Source: Methylobacterium fujisawaense
Lineage (GTDB): Bacteria; Pseudomonadota; Alphaproteobacteria; Rhizobiales; Beijerinckiaceae
Reading direction: 5' to 3'
Length of the DNA stretch: 64,000 nucleotides
Assembly: GCF_014138435.1 (NCBI RefSeq)
Contig: NZ_JACJIM010000002.1
Coordinates: 372,001 to 436,000, forward strand
Shown here: in pieces, positions 9,030-16,956 of the stretch
How positions within the stretch are numbered: position 1 is the first letter of the stretch
Layout of the letters: the number at the start of each line of letters is the position of its first letter
Position numbers and translations under genes: made by a program
The notes under the pieces: generated by a model
What the model saw: the letters and a program-made list of their open reading frames with translations, nothing else
The model's database searches: none
What the model was told of the DNA's origin: nothing

Positions 9030-9497
9030 ATGAGTCTCGCATCCGTGCGCGCCTTCTTCGCCGAGAAGGCGCCCGACATCGCGGTCATCGAGCTCGAGGC
9101 CAGCACCGCGACCGTCGCCGAGGCGGCCGAGGGCCATGGCGTCGCTCCGGCGCAGATCGCCAAAACCCTGTCGATCCGCGTGGGCGATCATGTCGCTCTC
9201 GTCGTCACCCGTGGCGACGCGCGTCTCGACAACAGGAAGGCCAAGGCCGTCTTCGGCGGCAAGGTGAGGATGCTCGATCTCGGCGAGGTCGAAGCGGTCA
9301 CCGGCCACCCGGTGGGCGGCGTCTGCCCGTTCGGCCTGGCCACGCCCCTGCCCGTCTACTGCGACGTCTCGCTCCAAGCGTTCGACGAGGTGGTGCCGGC
9401 CGCCGGCGGCACCCACAGCTCCGTGCGGATCGCGCCGACGCGGATGGCCGCGTTGACAGATGCCGCGTGGGTCGATGTCTGCGCGCTGCCGACCTGA
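9030..9497 (+). CDS. YbaK/EbsC-family aminoacyl-tRNA deacylase
   Basis: A 155-residue protein of the YbaK/ProX superfamily. These proteins hydrolyse mischarged tRNA, typically Ala- or Cys-tRNA(Pro), in trans. The sequence shows the conserved features: IAKTLSIRVGD with the catalytic-type lysine, the K.R.LD.GEV region, and VGGVCPFGLATPLPVY with the GxxxPF motif. The start at 9030 gives the usual family length; the in-frame extension to 8967 is not supported. The gene stands alone. It is convergent with the crotonase operon, with 9 bases between them. Its specificity cannot be read from the sequence. Confidence 0.85.
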   Translation: MSLASVRAFFAEKAPDIAVIELEASTATVAEAAEGHGVAPAQIAKTLSIRVGDHVALVVTRGDARLDNRKAKAVFGGKVRMLDLGEVEAVTGHPVGGVCPFGLATPLPVYCDVSLQAFDEVVPAAGGTHSSVRIAPTRMAALTDAAWVDVCALPT

Positions 9498-9506
9498 GGG
9501 CTGCCC

Positions 9507-10319
9507 TCAGCGCCCGGTCCAGTTGGGCGGGCGCTTGCCCAGGAAGGCCTCCATGCCTTCGCGGAAATCCTGGCTCATGTAGCACATGAGGATCAGGTCA
9601 TCGCCGGGATGTGGCGCGCCCTCGGCGACAGCCTCCTCCTCCGCCAGCCGCCGGAGCCCTTCCTTGGTCGCCTGCATGGTCAGCGGCGCGTGGTTGGCGA
9701 GGAGCTGCGCCAGGGTATCGACCCGCTCGGTGAGCGCGGCGCGATCGTCCACCATCTCGCCGATCAGCCCGATGGCCAGCGCCTCCTCGGCCCCGACCAG
9801 GCGGGCGGTGAAGATGATGTCCTTCACCCGTGCCGGCCCGATCAGACCGGAAAGCCGCTTCAGATTGCCCTGGCTCAGGCAATTGCCCAGCGTCCGGGCG
9901 ATGGGGAAGCCGAAGCGGGCATCGCGGGTGGCGATGCGGAGGTCGCAGGCCGCCGCGATGGCCGCGCCGCCGCCCGTGCACGCACCCGCGATGGCCGCGA
10001 TGGTCGGAACCCGCAGCCGCTCCAGGGAGCCCAGCACCTTGTCCATGAACCGCTCGTAGCCCAGCGCATCCTCCGCCGTGCTGAAGCTGCGGAACTGGGC
10101 GATGTCGGTGCCGGCCGCGAAAGCCTTCTCGCCGGCCCCGGTGATGATCAGCGCCTTGATGGCCGGATTCCCGGCGATCGCCTCGCAGCAGGTGATCAGG
10201 CCCTGATACATCGCGAAGGTGAGCGCGTTGCGGGCCTGCGGCCGATTCAGGACGATGCGGGCGATGCCGGCCTCATCGGTCGTGAACAGCAGTTCGTCGG
10301 TGGCGGGCGTGGCACTCAT
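9507..10319 (-). CDS. Atypical crotonase (enoyl-CoA hydratase/isomerase family) lacking both catalytic glutamates
   Basis: A 270-residue crotonase-fold protein. The CoA and oxyanion-hole motif AFAAGTDIAQF (near 67-76) and the GGG loop (116-118) are present. Compared from memory with rat mitochondrial enoyl-CoA hydratase, the positions of the two catalytic acids (Glu144 in GGGCELA, Glu164 in QPEILLG) are Ala120 in GGGAAIA and about Ile140 in FPIARTLG. So a classical hydration is unlikely. Members lacking these residues do other CoA-thioester chemistry. It is the last gene of an operon with an MFS transporter and a family III CoA-transferase, 24 bases behind the latter. The start at 10319 has GGAG upstream. 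The family is certain, the reaction unknown. Confidence 0.85.
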   Translation of the reverse strand: MSATPATDELLFTTDEAGIARIVLNRPQARNALTFAMYQGLITCCEAIAGNPAIKALIITGAGEKAFAAGTDIAQFRSFSTAEDALGYERFMDKVLGSLERLRVPTIAAIAGACTGGGAAIAAACDLRIATRDARFGFPIARTLGNCLSQGNLKRLSGLIGPARVKDIIFTARLVGAEEALAIGLIGEMVDDRAALTERVDTLAQLLANHAPLTMQATKEGLRRLAEEEAVAEGAPHPGDDLILMCYMSQDFREGMEAFLGKRPPNWTGR

Positions 10320-10343
10320 GCGCGGGGTCTCCGGGTGGCGGGG

Positions 10344-11564
10344 TCAGGCCGCGGTCTCGCGGACCACGCCGCGCGCGATCAGCGCGTCGATCTCGGCCGA
10401 GGCGTATCCGGCCTCCGCCAGGATCGCCCGGGAATGCTCGCCAAGCAACGGGGCCGGCCCATGCACGCGCCCCGGGGTCTCCGAGAACTTGACCGGCAGG
10501 CCGAGGGTCTTCATGCGGCCGACCCGCGGGTGTTCGACCTCCACCACCATCTCGCGGGCGAGGGCCTGCGGATCCCGGTGCATGGCGTTGACGTCGAGCA
10601 CCGGCCCGGCCGGGACGCCGCCGGCTTCGAGCCGGGCGAGCCATTCGGCCGAGCTGTGGGCCCGGAAGATCGGCGCGAGGGTACCGGCGAGGTCCTGCCG
10701 GTTGATCATCCGGTCGCGGTTGACGGCGAAGCGCGGATCATCGGCGAGGGCCTCGGCGCCGATCGCCTTCAGCAGGCGCAGCCAGTTGGTCTGGTTGGCC
10801 GCCCCGATCGTGATCCAGCCATCGGCGGTCTCGAAGGCCTCGTAGGGCGCGTTCAGCGGATGGGCCGAGCCCATCGGTCCCGGCGCGATCCCGGTCGCCA
10901 TGGCGATGGCCGATTGCCAGTAGGTGTGGGTGATGCCGGCCTCGAACAGCGAGGTGTCGACAGCCTGGCCCTTTCCGGTCCGGAGCCGGTTCGAGTAGGC
11001 CGCCAGAACGCCCATGGCGGCCAGGATGCCGGCGGTGATGTCGGTCACCGGCGGTCCGCACTTCATCGGGGGCCGCCCCGGGCCCTCCCCCGTGATCGAC
11101 ATGAGCCCGCTCATGCCCTGCGCCACGAGGTCGAAGCCGGCCCGCTCCGCATAAGGACCGGTGCGGCCGAAGCCGGAGAGCGAGCAGTAGACGAGAGCCG
11201 GGAATTCCTCGCGTAGCGTCTCGTAGCCGATCCCGAGGCGCTCCATCGTGCCGCCGCGGTAGTTCTCGATCAGCGCGTCGGCCCCCTTGAGCAGGCGGCG
11301 CAGGACCGCGACACCGTCCGGGTCCTTCAGGTCGAGACTGATGCCGCGCTTGCCGCGGTTCATCATCATGTAGGCGGCGCTCTCGCCTTCCAGGGCCGGC
11401 GGAACGGTGCGACGCGTGTCGTCGCCGTCCATCTTCTCGACCTTGATCACCTCCGCGCCCATGTCGGCGAGCATCAGCCCGCAGACCGGACCGGCCATGA
11501 TGTGGGCGAGTTCGATCACCCGCATCCCGGCGAGCGGACCGGACCGTTTCATCGCTTCCGCCAT
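10344..11564 (-). CDS. CaiB/BaiF family III CoA-transferase
   Basis: A 406-residue CoA-transferase of family III, which moves CoA between carboxylic acids through an aspartyl-CoA thioester. It begins with VIELAHIMAGP and has MNRGKRGISLDLKDP near 68-82 and the presumed catalytic Asp175 in PPVTDITAG. Length and motifs are complete. It sits between the MFS gene (6 bases upstream) and the atypical crotonase, which implies that the imported acid is activated here and then handled by the crotonase (inference). GGGGAG lies before the chosen start; an in-frame ATG at 11552 is a possible alternative. Confidence 0.92.
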   Translation of the reverse strand: MAEAMKRSGPLAGMRVIELAHIMAGPVCGLMLADMGAEVIKVEKMDGDDTRRTVPPALEGESAAYMMMNRGKRGISLDLKDPDGVAVLRRLLKGADALIENYRGGTMERLGIGYETLREEFPALVYCSLSGFGRTGPYAERAGFDLVAQGMSGLMSITGEGPGRPPMKCGPPVTDITAGILAAMGVLAAYSNRLRTGKGQAVDTSLFEAGITHTYWQSAIAMATGIAPGPMGSAHPLNAPYEAFETADGWITIGAANQTNWLRLLKAIGAEALADDPRFAVNRDRMINRQDLAGTLAPIFRAHSSAEWLARLEAGGVPAGPVLDVNAMHRDPQALAREMVVEVEHPRVGRMKTLGLPVKFSETPGRVHGPAPLLGEHSRAILAEAGYASAEIDALIARGVVRETAA

Positions 11565-11570
11565 CGCGCG

Positions 11571-12863
11571 CTACTCCCCGGCCGCCACGGAGCCCACGCG
11601 ACCATCGAGTGGCGGGGCGGGATCCACGAATTCCCGCTCGGGGTGCATCGTGAAGGCCAGCGCCGCACCGAGCAGGCACAGGCCGATCGAACCGACGAAG
11701 GGCAGCGTCCAGCTCCCCGTCATGTCGACGATCACGCCGAAGACGATCGGCGAGACGATCGCGGCCACGGCCGAGCCGGTATTCATCAACCCGCTGGCGG
11801 TGCCGGCATATTTCGGCGCGATATCCATCGGCACGGACCAGATCGGCCCGATGACCAGCTCGGCGAAGAAGAAACCCGAGGACAGGAGCAGCGCCACCAG
11901 GGTCAGATCCCGCGTCATGAAAACGCCGGCGAGGCTCGCAGCGGCGCCGAGGAACCCGACGACGATCACCGACAGGCGGGCGAGCTTCACCTTGCCAGTC
12001 CGGTGCAGGATGGCGTCGCTCATCATGCCGCCAACCGTGTCGCCCACCACGCCGGCGAAGAACACGCCCGAAGCGAACAGCGCCGAGTTCTTCAGGTCGA
12101 GGCTGTAGTTCTCCTTGAAAAAGCTCGGCAGCCAGCCGAGGAACAGCCACAGGGTCCAGCCGTAGCAGAAATACGTGATGGTGACCGGCAGCATGCGGCG
12201 GGTCAGAGCGCCCCACGGGACGCTCTGCTTCGCGCCGACCTTGCGGGGCGGCGGCAGCGTGTCGAGTTCGGCCCGGGTGATCGCCGGATGGTCGGAGGGA
12301 TCGTCGCGGAAATACAGCCACCAGATCGCCACCCAGATAAAGCTCACGGCGCCGAGGATCACGAAGCTGGTCCGCCACCCGAAATGGAAGATCAGGAAGG
12401 CGACGATCGGCGGCGCCACCGCGTTGCCGAGGCGCGCGAAGGCGTGGGTGATGCCCTGGGCGAAGCCGCGGCGGCCGGGCGCGGTCCAGTTCTGCATCGC
12501 GCGGGTTGCGGTGGGGAAGGTCGCGCCTTCGCCGAAGCCGAGCAGGACCCGGGCCAGGAACAGGCTCACCAAGCCACCGACCATTCCGGTCAGGATCGTC
12601 GCGGCGGCCCAGATCACGCCGCAGGCGAGCAGCGTGCGTCGGGCGCCGAACTTGTCGCCGACCGACCCGCCGATCACTTGGAAGATCGCGTAGGGATACG
12701 CGAAGGCAGACAGAATCAGACCGAAATCGGTCTTCGACATCCCGAAATCGCGCATGATCTCTGCGCCGGCTGTCGCGATGTTCACCCGGTCCAGATAGGT
12801 GATGAAATACATCACGCAGAGCAGGCCGAGCACGCCGTTCGTGGCGCTGATGCGCTTCGACAT
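11571..12863 (-). CDS. MFS transporter, anion:cation symporter (ACS) type
   Basis: A 430-residue permease with about 12 transmembrane helices in two halves. The start resembles ACS-family sugar-acid and aromatic-acid symporters: MYFITYLDRVNIATAG in helix 1 and GDKFGARRTL between helices 2 and 3, then GFGEGATFPTATRAMQNW. It is the first gene of a leftward operon with a CoA-transferase and a crotonase, so the substrate is probably an organic acid anion (inference). GGGAGGAACGG before the ATG supports the start. A perfect 12-bp palindrome lies 75 bases upstream. No regulator gene is adjacent. Confidence 0.9.
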   Translation of the reverse strand: MSKRISATNGVLGLLCVMYFITYLDRVNIATAGAEIMRDFGMSKTDFGLILSAFAYPYAIFQVIGGSVGDKFGARRTLLACGVIWAAATILTGMVGGLVSLFLARVLLGFGEGATFPTATRAMQNWTAPGRRGFAQGITHAFARLGNAVAPPIVAFLIFHFGWRTSFVILGAVSFIWVAIWWLYFRDDPSDHPAITRAELDTLPPPRKVGAKQSVPWGALTRRMLPVTITYFCYGWTLWLFLGWLPSFFKENYSLDLKNSALFASGVFFAGVVGDTVGGMMSDAILHRTGKVKLARLSVIVVGFLGAAASLAGVFMTRDLTLVALLLSSGFFFAELVIGPIWSVPMDIAPKYAGTASGLMNTGSAVAAIVSPIVFGVIVDMTGSWTLPFVGSIGLCLLGAALAFTMHPEREFVDPAPPLDGRVGSVAAGE

Positions 12864-12937
12864 CGACCGTTCCTCCCATCGGGGCGCCGCCGCTGGCGGT
12901 CGCCGGGCGCCTCGGCTGATGGACCGGACGCTCTTTC

Positions 12938-12949
12938 ATAATGCATTAT
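12938..12949. promoter_or_regulatory. Perfect 12-bp palindrome, putative operator of the MFS/CoA-transferase/crotonase operon
   Basis: ATAATGCATTAT reads the same on both strands and lies 75 bases before the MFS start codon in a small AT-rich island. Twelve bases of perfect dyad symmetry made of ten A/T bases are rare in a genome this GC-rich. Its size and symmetry suit a dimeric GntR-, TetR- or IclR-type repressor. The regulator is not identified. Confidence 0.5.
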
Positions 12950-13024
12950 TCAAACGCGTCGCGCGGCAGAACGCAACCGCCGACTTGTATCCGGCGCGCG
13001 ATCGATCCGGGCGCCCCAACGGAA

Positions 13025-13049
13025 AACGGGGGCCGCCCGGGCCCCCGTT
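13025..13049 (-). terminator. Intrinsic terminator of the NarK-type gene
   Basis: On the minus strand a 10-bp stem (AACGGGGGCC with GGCCCCCGTT, 5-base loop) begins 29 bases after the NarK-type stop codon and runs into TTTTCC, a short U-tract. This is a classical intrinsic terminator on the leftward strand. Confidence 0.8.
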
Positions 13050-13078
13050 CTGGGTGATCGCGATCGCGACGCGGGCTG

Positions 13079-14329
13079 TCAGGCCGTGACGGGCTGCAGC
13101 TGGTTCTGTTCGGCTTCGGTCGCTGTGCCCAGGGCCTTGCCGCGAGGCCCGACCCAGCTTCCGACCCACTTCCGCTGCCAGAGGGCGAGGCAGCCGAGCA
13201 CGACCGCCGTGAAGGCGGCGTAGCCGATGAAGCCGATGGAGAACGACCCGGTATACTGCTTGGACAGGCCCATGACGTTCGGAAGGATGGCGCCTCCGAG
13301 GGCCCCGATCTCGCCGATCATCGAGCCGGCGACGGCGGTGTTGTTGGGCCACCGCAGGGGAACGAGCTGGAAGAGGGCGCCGTTGCCGGCCCCAAGCGCC
13401 GCGAAGCACAGCATGAACAGGATCGTGGTCAATGCCAGCGACGGGGTCGCCGTCAGGGACAGGAGCGTGGCGATCGCCGCGAGCAGCACCACCGACAGCA
13501 CGGCGATCCCGCCCATCCGATCGGCGAAGTAGCCGCCGACGATCCGAATCCCCGAGCCCATGAAGGCCGCCAGCATGGTCAGGCGCCCGGCCTCGACCTT
13601 CGTCACGGCGAACTGCTCGTAGAAGAAGGTCGGCAGGAAGTTCGACAGGCCGATGAAGCCGCCGAAGGTGATGACGTAGATCAGCGAGAACGCCCAGCCG
13701 TCCTTGGTGAAGAGGCAGGAGACGTGTTCCTTGAACGACTGGTGCTCGCAATCCGGCGGCTCCTTGGCGAGCACGATCATGATCGCCAGCGGCAGGAGCA
13801 TGACGATGCCGGCGAAGGCGTAGGTGGTCTGCCAGCCATAGGCCTGCGCCAGCGGCGGGGCGAACAGCACGGCCAGCACGGTGCCGGAATTGCCGGCGCC
13901 CGCGATACCCATCGCCAAGCCCTTGTGCTCCGGTGGGAACCATCCGGATCCGAGGGACAGTGCGACGCCGAAGGACGCGCCGGCGATGCCCAGCAGGACG
14001 CCCATGGCGAGCACGTCGTTGTAGGACGAGACGAAGAGATATCCGTAGGCCATCGCCAGCATGATCACGCTCATCTCGGTGATCGCGGCATTCTTGCGGC
14101 CGATATACTGGGCCAGAATTCCAAGCGGGAAGCGCATCAGCGCCCCGGCGAGGATCGGAAGGGAGATCATGAAGCCGGTCTGGGCCGGCGTGAGCTTGAA
14201 GGTCTCGGTGATGAACGGGCCCATGGCGCCGTTCAGGACCCAGATGGCGAAGCAGAAGTCGAAATAGAGGAATGCCGCGAACAGCGTCGGGGGGTGACCC
14301 GACTTCATCACCGTTTTGAAGCTGGCCAT
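13079..14329 (-). CDS. MFS transporter of the NarK/NasA nitrate-nitrite type
   Basis: A 416-residue 12-helix permease. The sequence around helix 1 (FAIWVLNGAMGPF), the PILAGALMRFPLG segment, and the glycine-rich nitrate signatures GIAGASFGVALSLGSGWFP and MGIAGAGNSGTVLA match the nitrate/nitrite porter family. Family knowledge: it imports nitrate or exchanges it for nitrite. No nitrate or nitrite reductase gene and no NasST regulator is in the window, so it looks isolated. A 501-base region without genes precedes it. No strong ribosome binding site is visible before the ATG. Another anion substrate cannot be excluded. Confidence 0.82.
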   Translation of the reverse strand: MASFKTVMKSGHPPTLFAAFLYFDFCFAIWVLNGAMGPFITETFKLTPAQTGFMISLPILAGALMRFPLGILAQYIGRKNAAITEMSVIMLAMAYGYLFVSSYNDVLAMGVLLGIAGASFGVALSLGSGWFPPEHKGLAMGIAGAGNSGTVLAVLFAPPLAQAYGWQTTYAFAGIVMLLPLAIMIVLAKEPPDCEHQSFKEHVSCLFTKDGWAFSLIYVITFGGFIGLSNFLPTFFYEQFAVTKVEAGRLTMLAAFMGSGIRIVGGYFADRMGGIAVLSVVLLAAIATLLSLTATPSLALTTILFMLCFAALGAGNGALFQLVPLRWPNNTAVAGSMIGEIGALGGAILPNVMGLSKQYTGSFSIGFIGYAAFTAVVLGCLALWQRKWVGSWVGPRGKALGTATEAEQNQLQPVTA

Positions 14330-14830
14330 AGCTGGTGCTCGTCGAAAGGAGGCGAACCGCTGCGCGGTCGCTCATGCCGGGGATCCGGACTCACACCGTC
14401 CGCTGTTTGGAGCGCCGTTGCTCCGCCGCCGCAGCAGGCGCGGCTGATCGAGCAATGCAGCATGCGTGCCACGTCGGGTTTGATGCGCGACGCGCCGATC
14501 GCCCCAAACGGGCGGGCCCGGGATCGTGTCGGAATCGATCCAGCCGCTGCCGTTCATCGAGGCAGGCCTGCCGAGTAAACGGGCGGCCGGACGGCGCCAT
14601 CACGGATCGGTGAGCGCCGCAGCTCGTAATGGTTGCTGCATGCGCGCAACACAGGGGCGGAGAAACGGTCCGGAAGACCCAGTAAATTGCCTTCGATCAC
14701 GGTCGGCAACTTGGCGGCAAAGCGTGAGTTTTGCTAAGCCCCGGGACGAGCTCCGCCGCGACTTCGTGCAGGCCCGCTCGATTGCGCGCCGCGGCAAGTC
14801 CCGGTGTCGCCTCCCGAGGAATTTCGATCC
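14330..14830. other. 501-base intergenic region between narK-type gene and L,D-transpeptidase
   Basis: No protein gene is supported here. The region is the joint upstream region of two divergent genes. It contains two small dyads: GGAGC-N6-GCTCC at 14409-14424 and GTTGC-N9-GCAAC at 14632-14650, the latter around a GCATGC core. A nitrate-responsive leader for the NarK gene is possible but neither stem has a U-tract. AGGA lies 9-12 bases before the transpeptidase ATG and is its likely ribosome binding site. Confidence 0.4.
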
Positions 14831-15766
14831 ATGTCCGCCTCGATCCGTCGCCTTCTCCTGGCCGGCTTCACAGTCCTCGCCTTTGCCTCGACCGTTCACG
14901 CCCAGGGCCGCGGCCCGGTCGGCGATGCCGGCATCGACGGGTTCGGCGATGACGGCCAGCTCTATCAGGATCAGAGCGGTGCGCTCTATGTGCGTCGCGG
15001 CGGCCGCTACCTGCCCTATACGGGCCGCACGGATTTCGTGCGCCCCGCCCCGGCGGTCCAGGCGCCCGTTGCTCCGCCAGCCGCCAGCTTCGACCCCGAC
15101 GCGACCGTCCCGGCCCGTCCGGGCGGGGCACCGCCCGCCGAAGGTCTTTCGCCCCTGGAGGCCGCGAAGGCGAAGGCCATCCTGCGCGCGCCCGACAACG
15201 AGCCGATCGATTACGCCAAGATCTATGGCCCGATCACCGACGACGTGTTCCCGGTGCAGGCGTTCAACTACAAGAAAATGAACCCGGCCTTCTTGCGCCA
15301 GGAGATCGCCTATCACGGGCCCTACGAGCCGGGGACGATCATCGTCGACCCGCGGGCCCACCAACTGACCCTGGTGGAGGGCAACGGCCGGGCCCGCCGC
15401 TACGGCGTCGGTGTCGGCAAGCAAGGCTTCTCGTGGTCGGGCACCGCGACGGTCAATTCCAAGCAGGCCTGGCCGGATTGGTATCCGCCCAAGGAGATGA
15501 TCGCCCGCAGCCCGAAGCTCGCGAGCGAGGTCGACAAGCTGCAGAGCGGCCTCGGCGTCTCGGGCGGCCTGCGCAATCCCCTCGGCGCCCGGGCCATGTA
15601 CCTCTGGCAGGGCAACAAGGACACGCTGTTCCGCATCCACGGGACTCTGGAGCCTTTCTCCATCGGCAAGAGCGTGTCGTCGGGCTGCATCCGCATGATC
15701 AACCAGGACGCGATCGACCTGTTCAGCCGCGTCAATGTCGGCACCAAGGTGGTCGTGCTGAATTGA
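14831..15766 (+). CDS. L,D-transpeptidase (YkuD domain), secreted
   Basis: A 311-residue exported protein. A signal peptide (RRLLLAGFTVLAFASTVHAQG) is followed by a proline- and alanine-rich linker (about 60-115) and a YkuD catalytic domain (about 165-310). The active-site cysteine is in SVSSGCIRMIN, preceded by the conserved histidine in FRIHGT. Family knowledge: it makes 3-3 crosslinks in peptidoglycan or attaches proteins to the wall. The start at 14831 has AGGA upstream and begins right at the signal peptide. It is monocistronic and ends before a stem-loop shared with glpX. Confidence 0.92.
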   Translation: MSASIRRLLLAGFTVLAFASTVHAQGRGPVGDAGIDGFGDDGQLYQDQSGALYVRRGGRYLPYTGRTDFVRPAPAVQAPVAPPAASFDPDATVPARPGGAPPAEGLSPLEAAKAKAILRAPDNEPIDYAKIYGPITDDVFPVQAFNYKKMNPAFLRQEIAYHGPYEPGTIIVDPRAHQLTLVEGNGRARRYGVGVGKQGFSWSGTATVNSKQAWPDWYPPKEMIARSPKLASEVDKLQSGLGVSGGLRNPLGARAMYLWQGNKDTLFRIHGTLEPFSIGKSVSSGCIRMINQDAIDLFSRVNVGTKVVVLN

Positions 15767-15792
15767 TGCCCGGCTGAACCGCGATCAGCCGC

Positions 15793-15813
15793 GCCGCCGG
15801 TAGAACCGGCGGC
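15793..15813. terminator. Bidirectional stem-loop between L,D-transpeptidase and glpX
   Basis: A perfect 9-bp stem GCCGCCGGT / ACCGGCGGC with loop AGA lies in the 61 bases between two convergent stop codons. It can serve both transcripts. Confidence 0.65.
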
Positions 15814-15827
15814 AGCGGCCTGCGGCT

Positions 15828-16811
15828 TCAGGTCAAGCCGCGGCGGTGCTCGCCGAGGATTCGCCGGACCGTGCCGGCCTCGGAACGGTAGACCAGCGTC
15901 TCGGTCTGGATCCGGTCCGGTCGGAATCGGACGCCCCGCAGAAGCGCCCCGTCCGTGATGCCCGTGGCGGCCACGATGACGTCGCCGCTCGCGAGGTCGG
16001 TCAGATCGTATTTCCGGTCGAGATCCTCGATGCCCATCTCGGCGGCCCGGCGCCGCCGGTCGGGGGTGTCGAGGATCAGGCGTCCCTGCATCTGGCCGCC
16101 GATGCAGCGCATCGCCGCGGCGGCCAGGACGCCTTCGGGAGCCGCCCCGGTTCCGAGATAGATGTCGATGCCCGTCTCCTCGGGGCTCGCGGTGAAGATG
16201 ATCCCCGCGATGTCGCCGTCCGAGATCAGGCGGACCGCCGCGCCGGCCGCCCGCACCTCGGCCACGAGGGCGGCGTGCCGGGGCCGGTCGAGGATCAGGG
16301 CCGTGATCTGCTTCGGCTCGACCCCCTTGGCCCGGGCCAGGGCAGCGATGTTGTCGGTGGGACTGGCGTCGAGATCGACGAGACCCGGCGGATAGCCCGG
16401 CCCGATGGCGATCTTCTGCATGTAGACGTCGGGGGCCGCGAGGAGCGAGCCGCGCTCGGCCATCGCCATGACCGCGATCGCCCCGGGCATGTCCTTGGCG
16501 CAGAGGGTCGTTCCCTCCAGCGGATCCACCGCGATGTCGACCTCCGGCCCCTCGCCGAGACCGAGCTGCTCCCCGATGAACAACATCGGCGCCTGGTCGC
16601 GCTCCCCCTCGCCGATCACCACGGTTCCGCGGATCGGCAGGCTGTTCAGCTCGTCGCGCATCGCGTCGACCGCCGCCTGGTCCGCCGCCTTCTCGTCGCC
16701 CTGACCGCGCAATCGCGCGGCGGCGATGGCGGCGCGCTCCGTGACCCGGGCGAGTTCGAGGGCGAGCGTGCGCGGGACGCCGCGCGATGCCGACTTGGGG
16801 GCCTCAGCCAT
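15828..16811 (-). CDS. glpX: Class II fructose-1,6-bisphosphatase
   Basis: A 327-residue GlpX-type phosphatase that removes phosphate 1 from fructose 1,6-bisphosphate for gluconeogenesis (also possible sedoheptulose bisphosphatase activity). Seen: VVIGEGERDQAPML with acidic metal ligands, DIAVDPLEGTTLCA, GTGAAPEGVLAAAAMR, and ATGITDG near the end. AGGAAACC before the ATG fixes the start. It lies 145 bases after hom on the same strand, an order I associate with other Hyphomicrobiales. In a C1 or C2 user this enzyme feeds hexose synthesis. Confidence 0.95.
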   Translation of the reverse strand: MAEAPKSASRGVPRTLALELARVTERAAIAAARLRGQGDEKAADQAAVDAMRDELNSLPIRGTVVIGEGERDQAPMLFIGEQLGLGEGPEVDIAVDPLEGTTLCAKDMPGAIAVMAMAERGSLLAAPDVYMQKIAIGPGYPPGLVDLDASPTDNIAALARAKGVEPKQITALILDRPRHAALVAEVRAAGAAVRLISDGDIAGIIFTASPEETGIDIYLGTGAAPEGVLAAAAMRCIGGQMQGRLILDTPDRRRRAAEMGIEDLDRKYDLTDLASGDVIVAATGITDGALLRGVRFRPDRIQTETLVYRSEAGTVRRILGEHRRGLT

Positions 16812-16956
16812 GGTTTCCTGCCTTTGTCCGAGCCCGATCTTGAGGTCGGATCCCGGGTGGACGCCGTCGAATGACGGCCGCGAAGCCTATACCCCTGTTC
16901 GCGGGCGCCCACTATCCTGCATCAAGGCCTCGCGGATCACCGTCCGGCATGCACTG

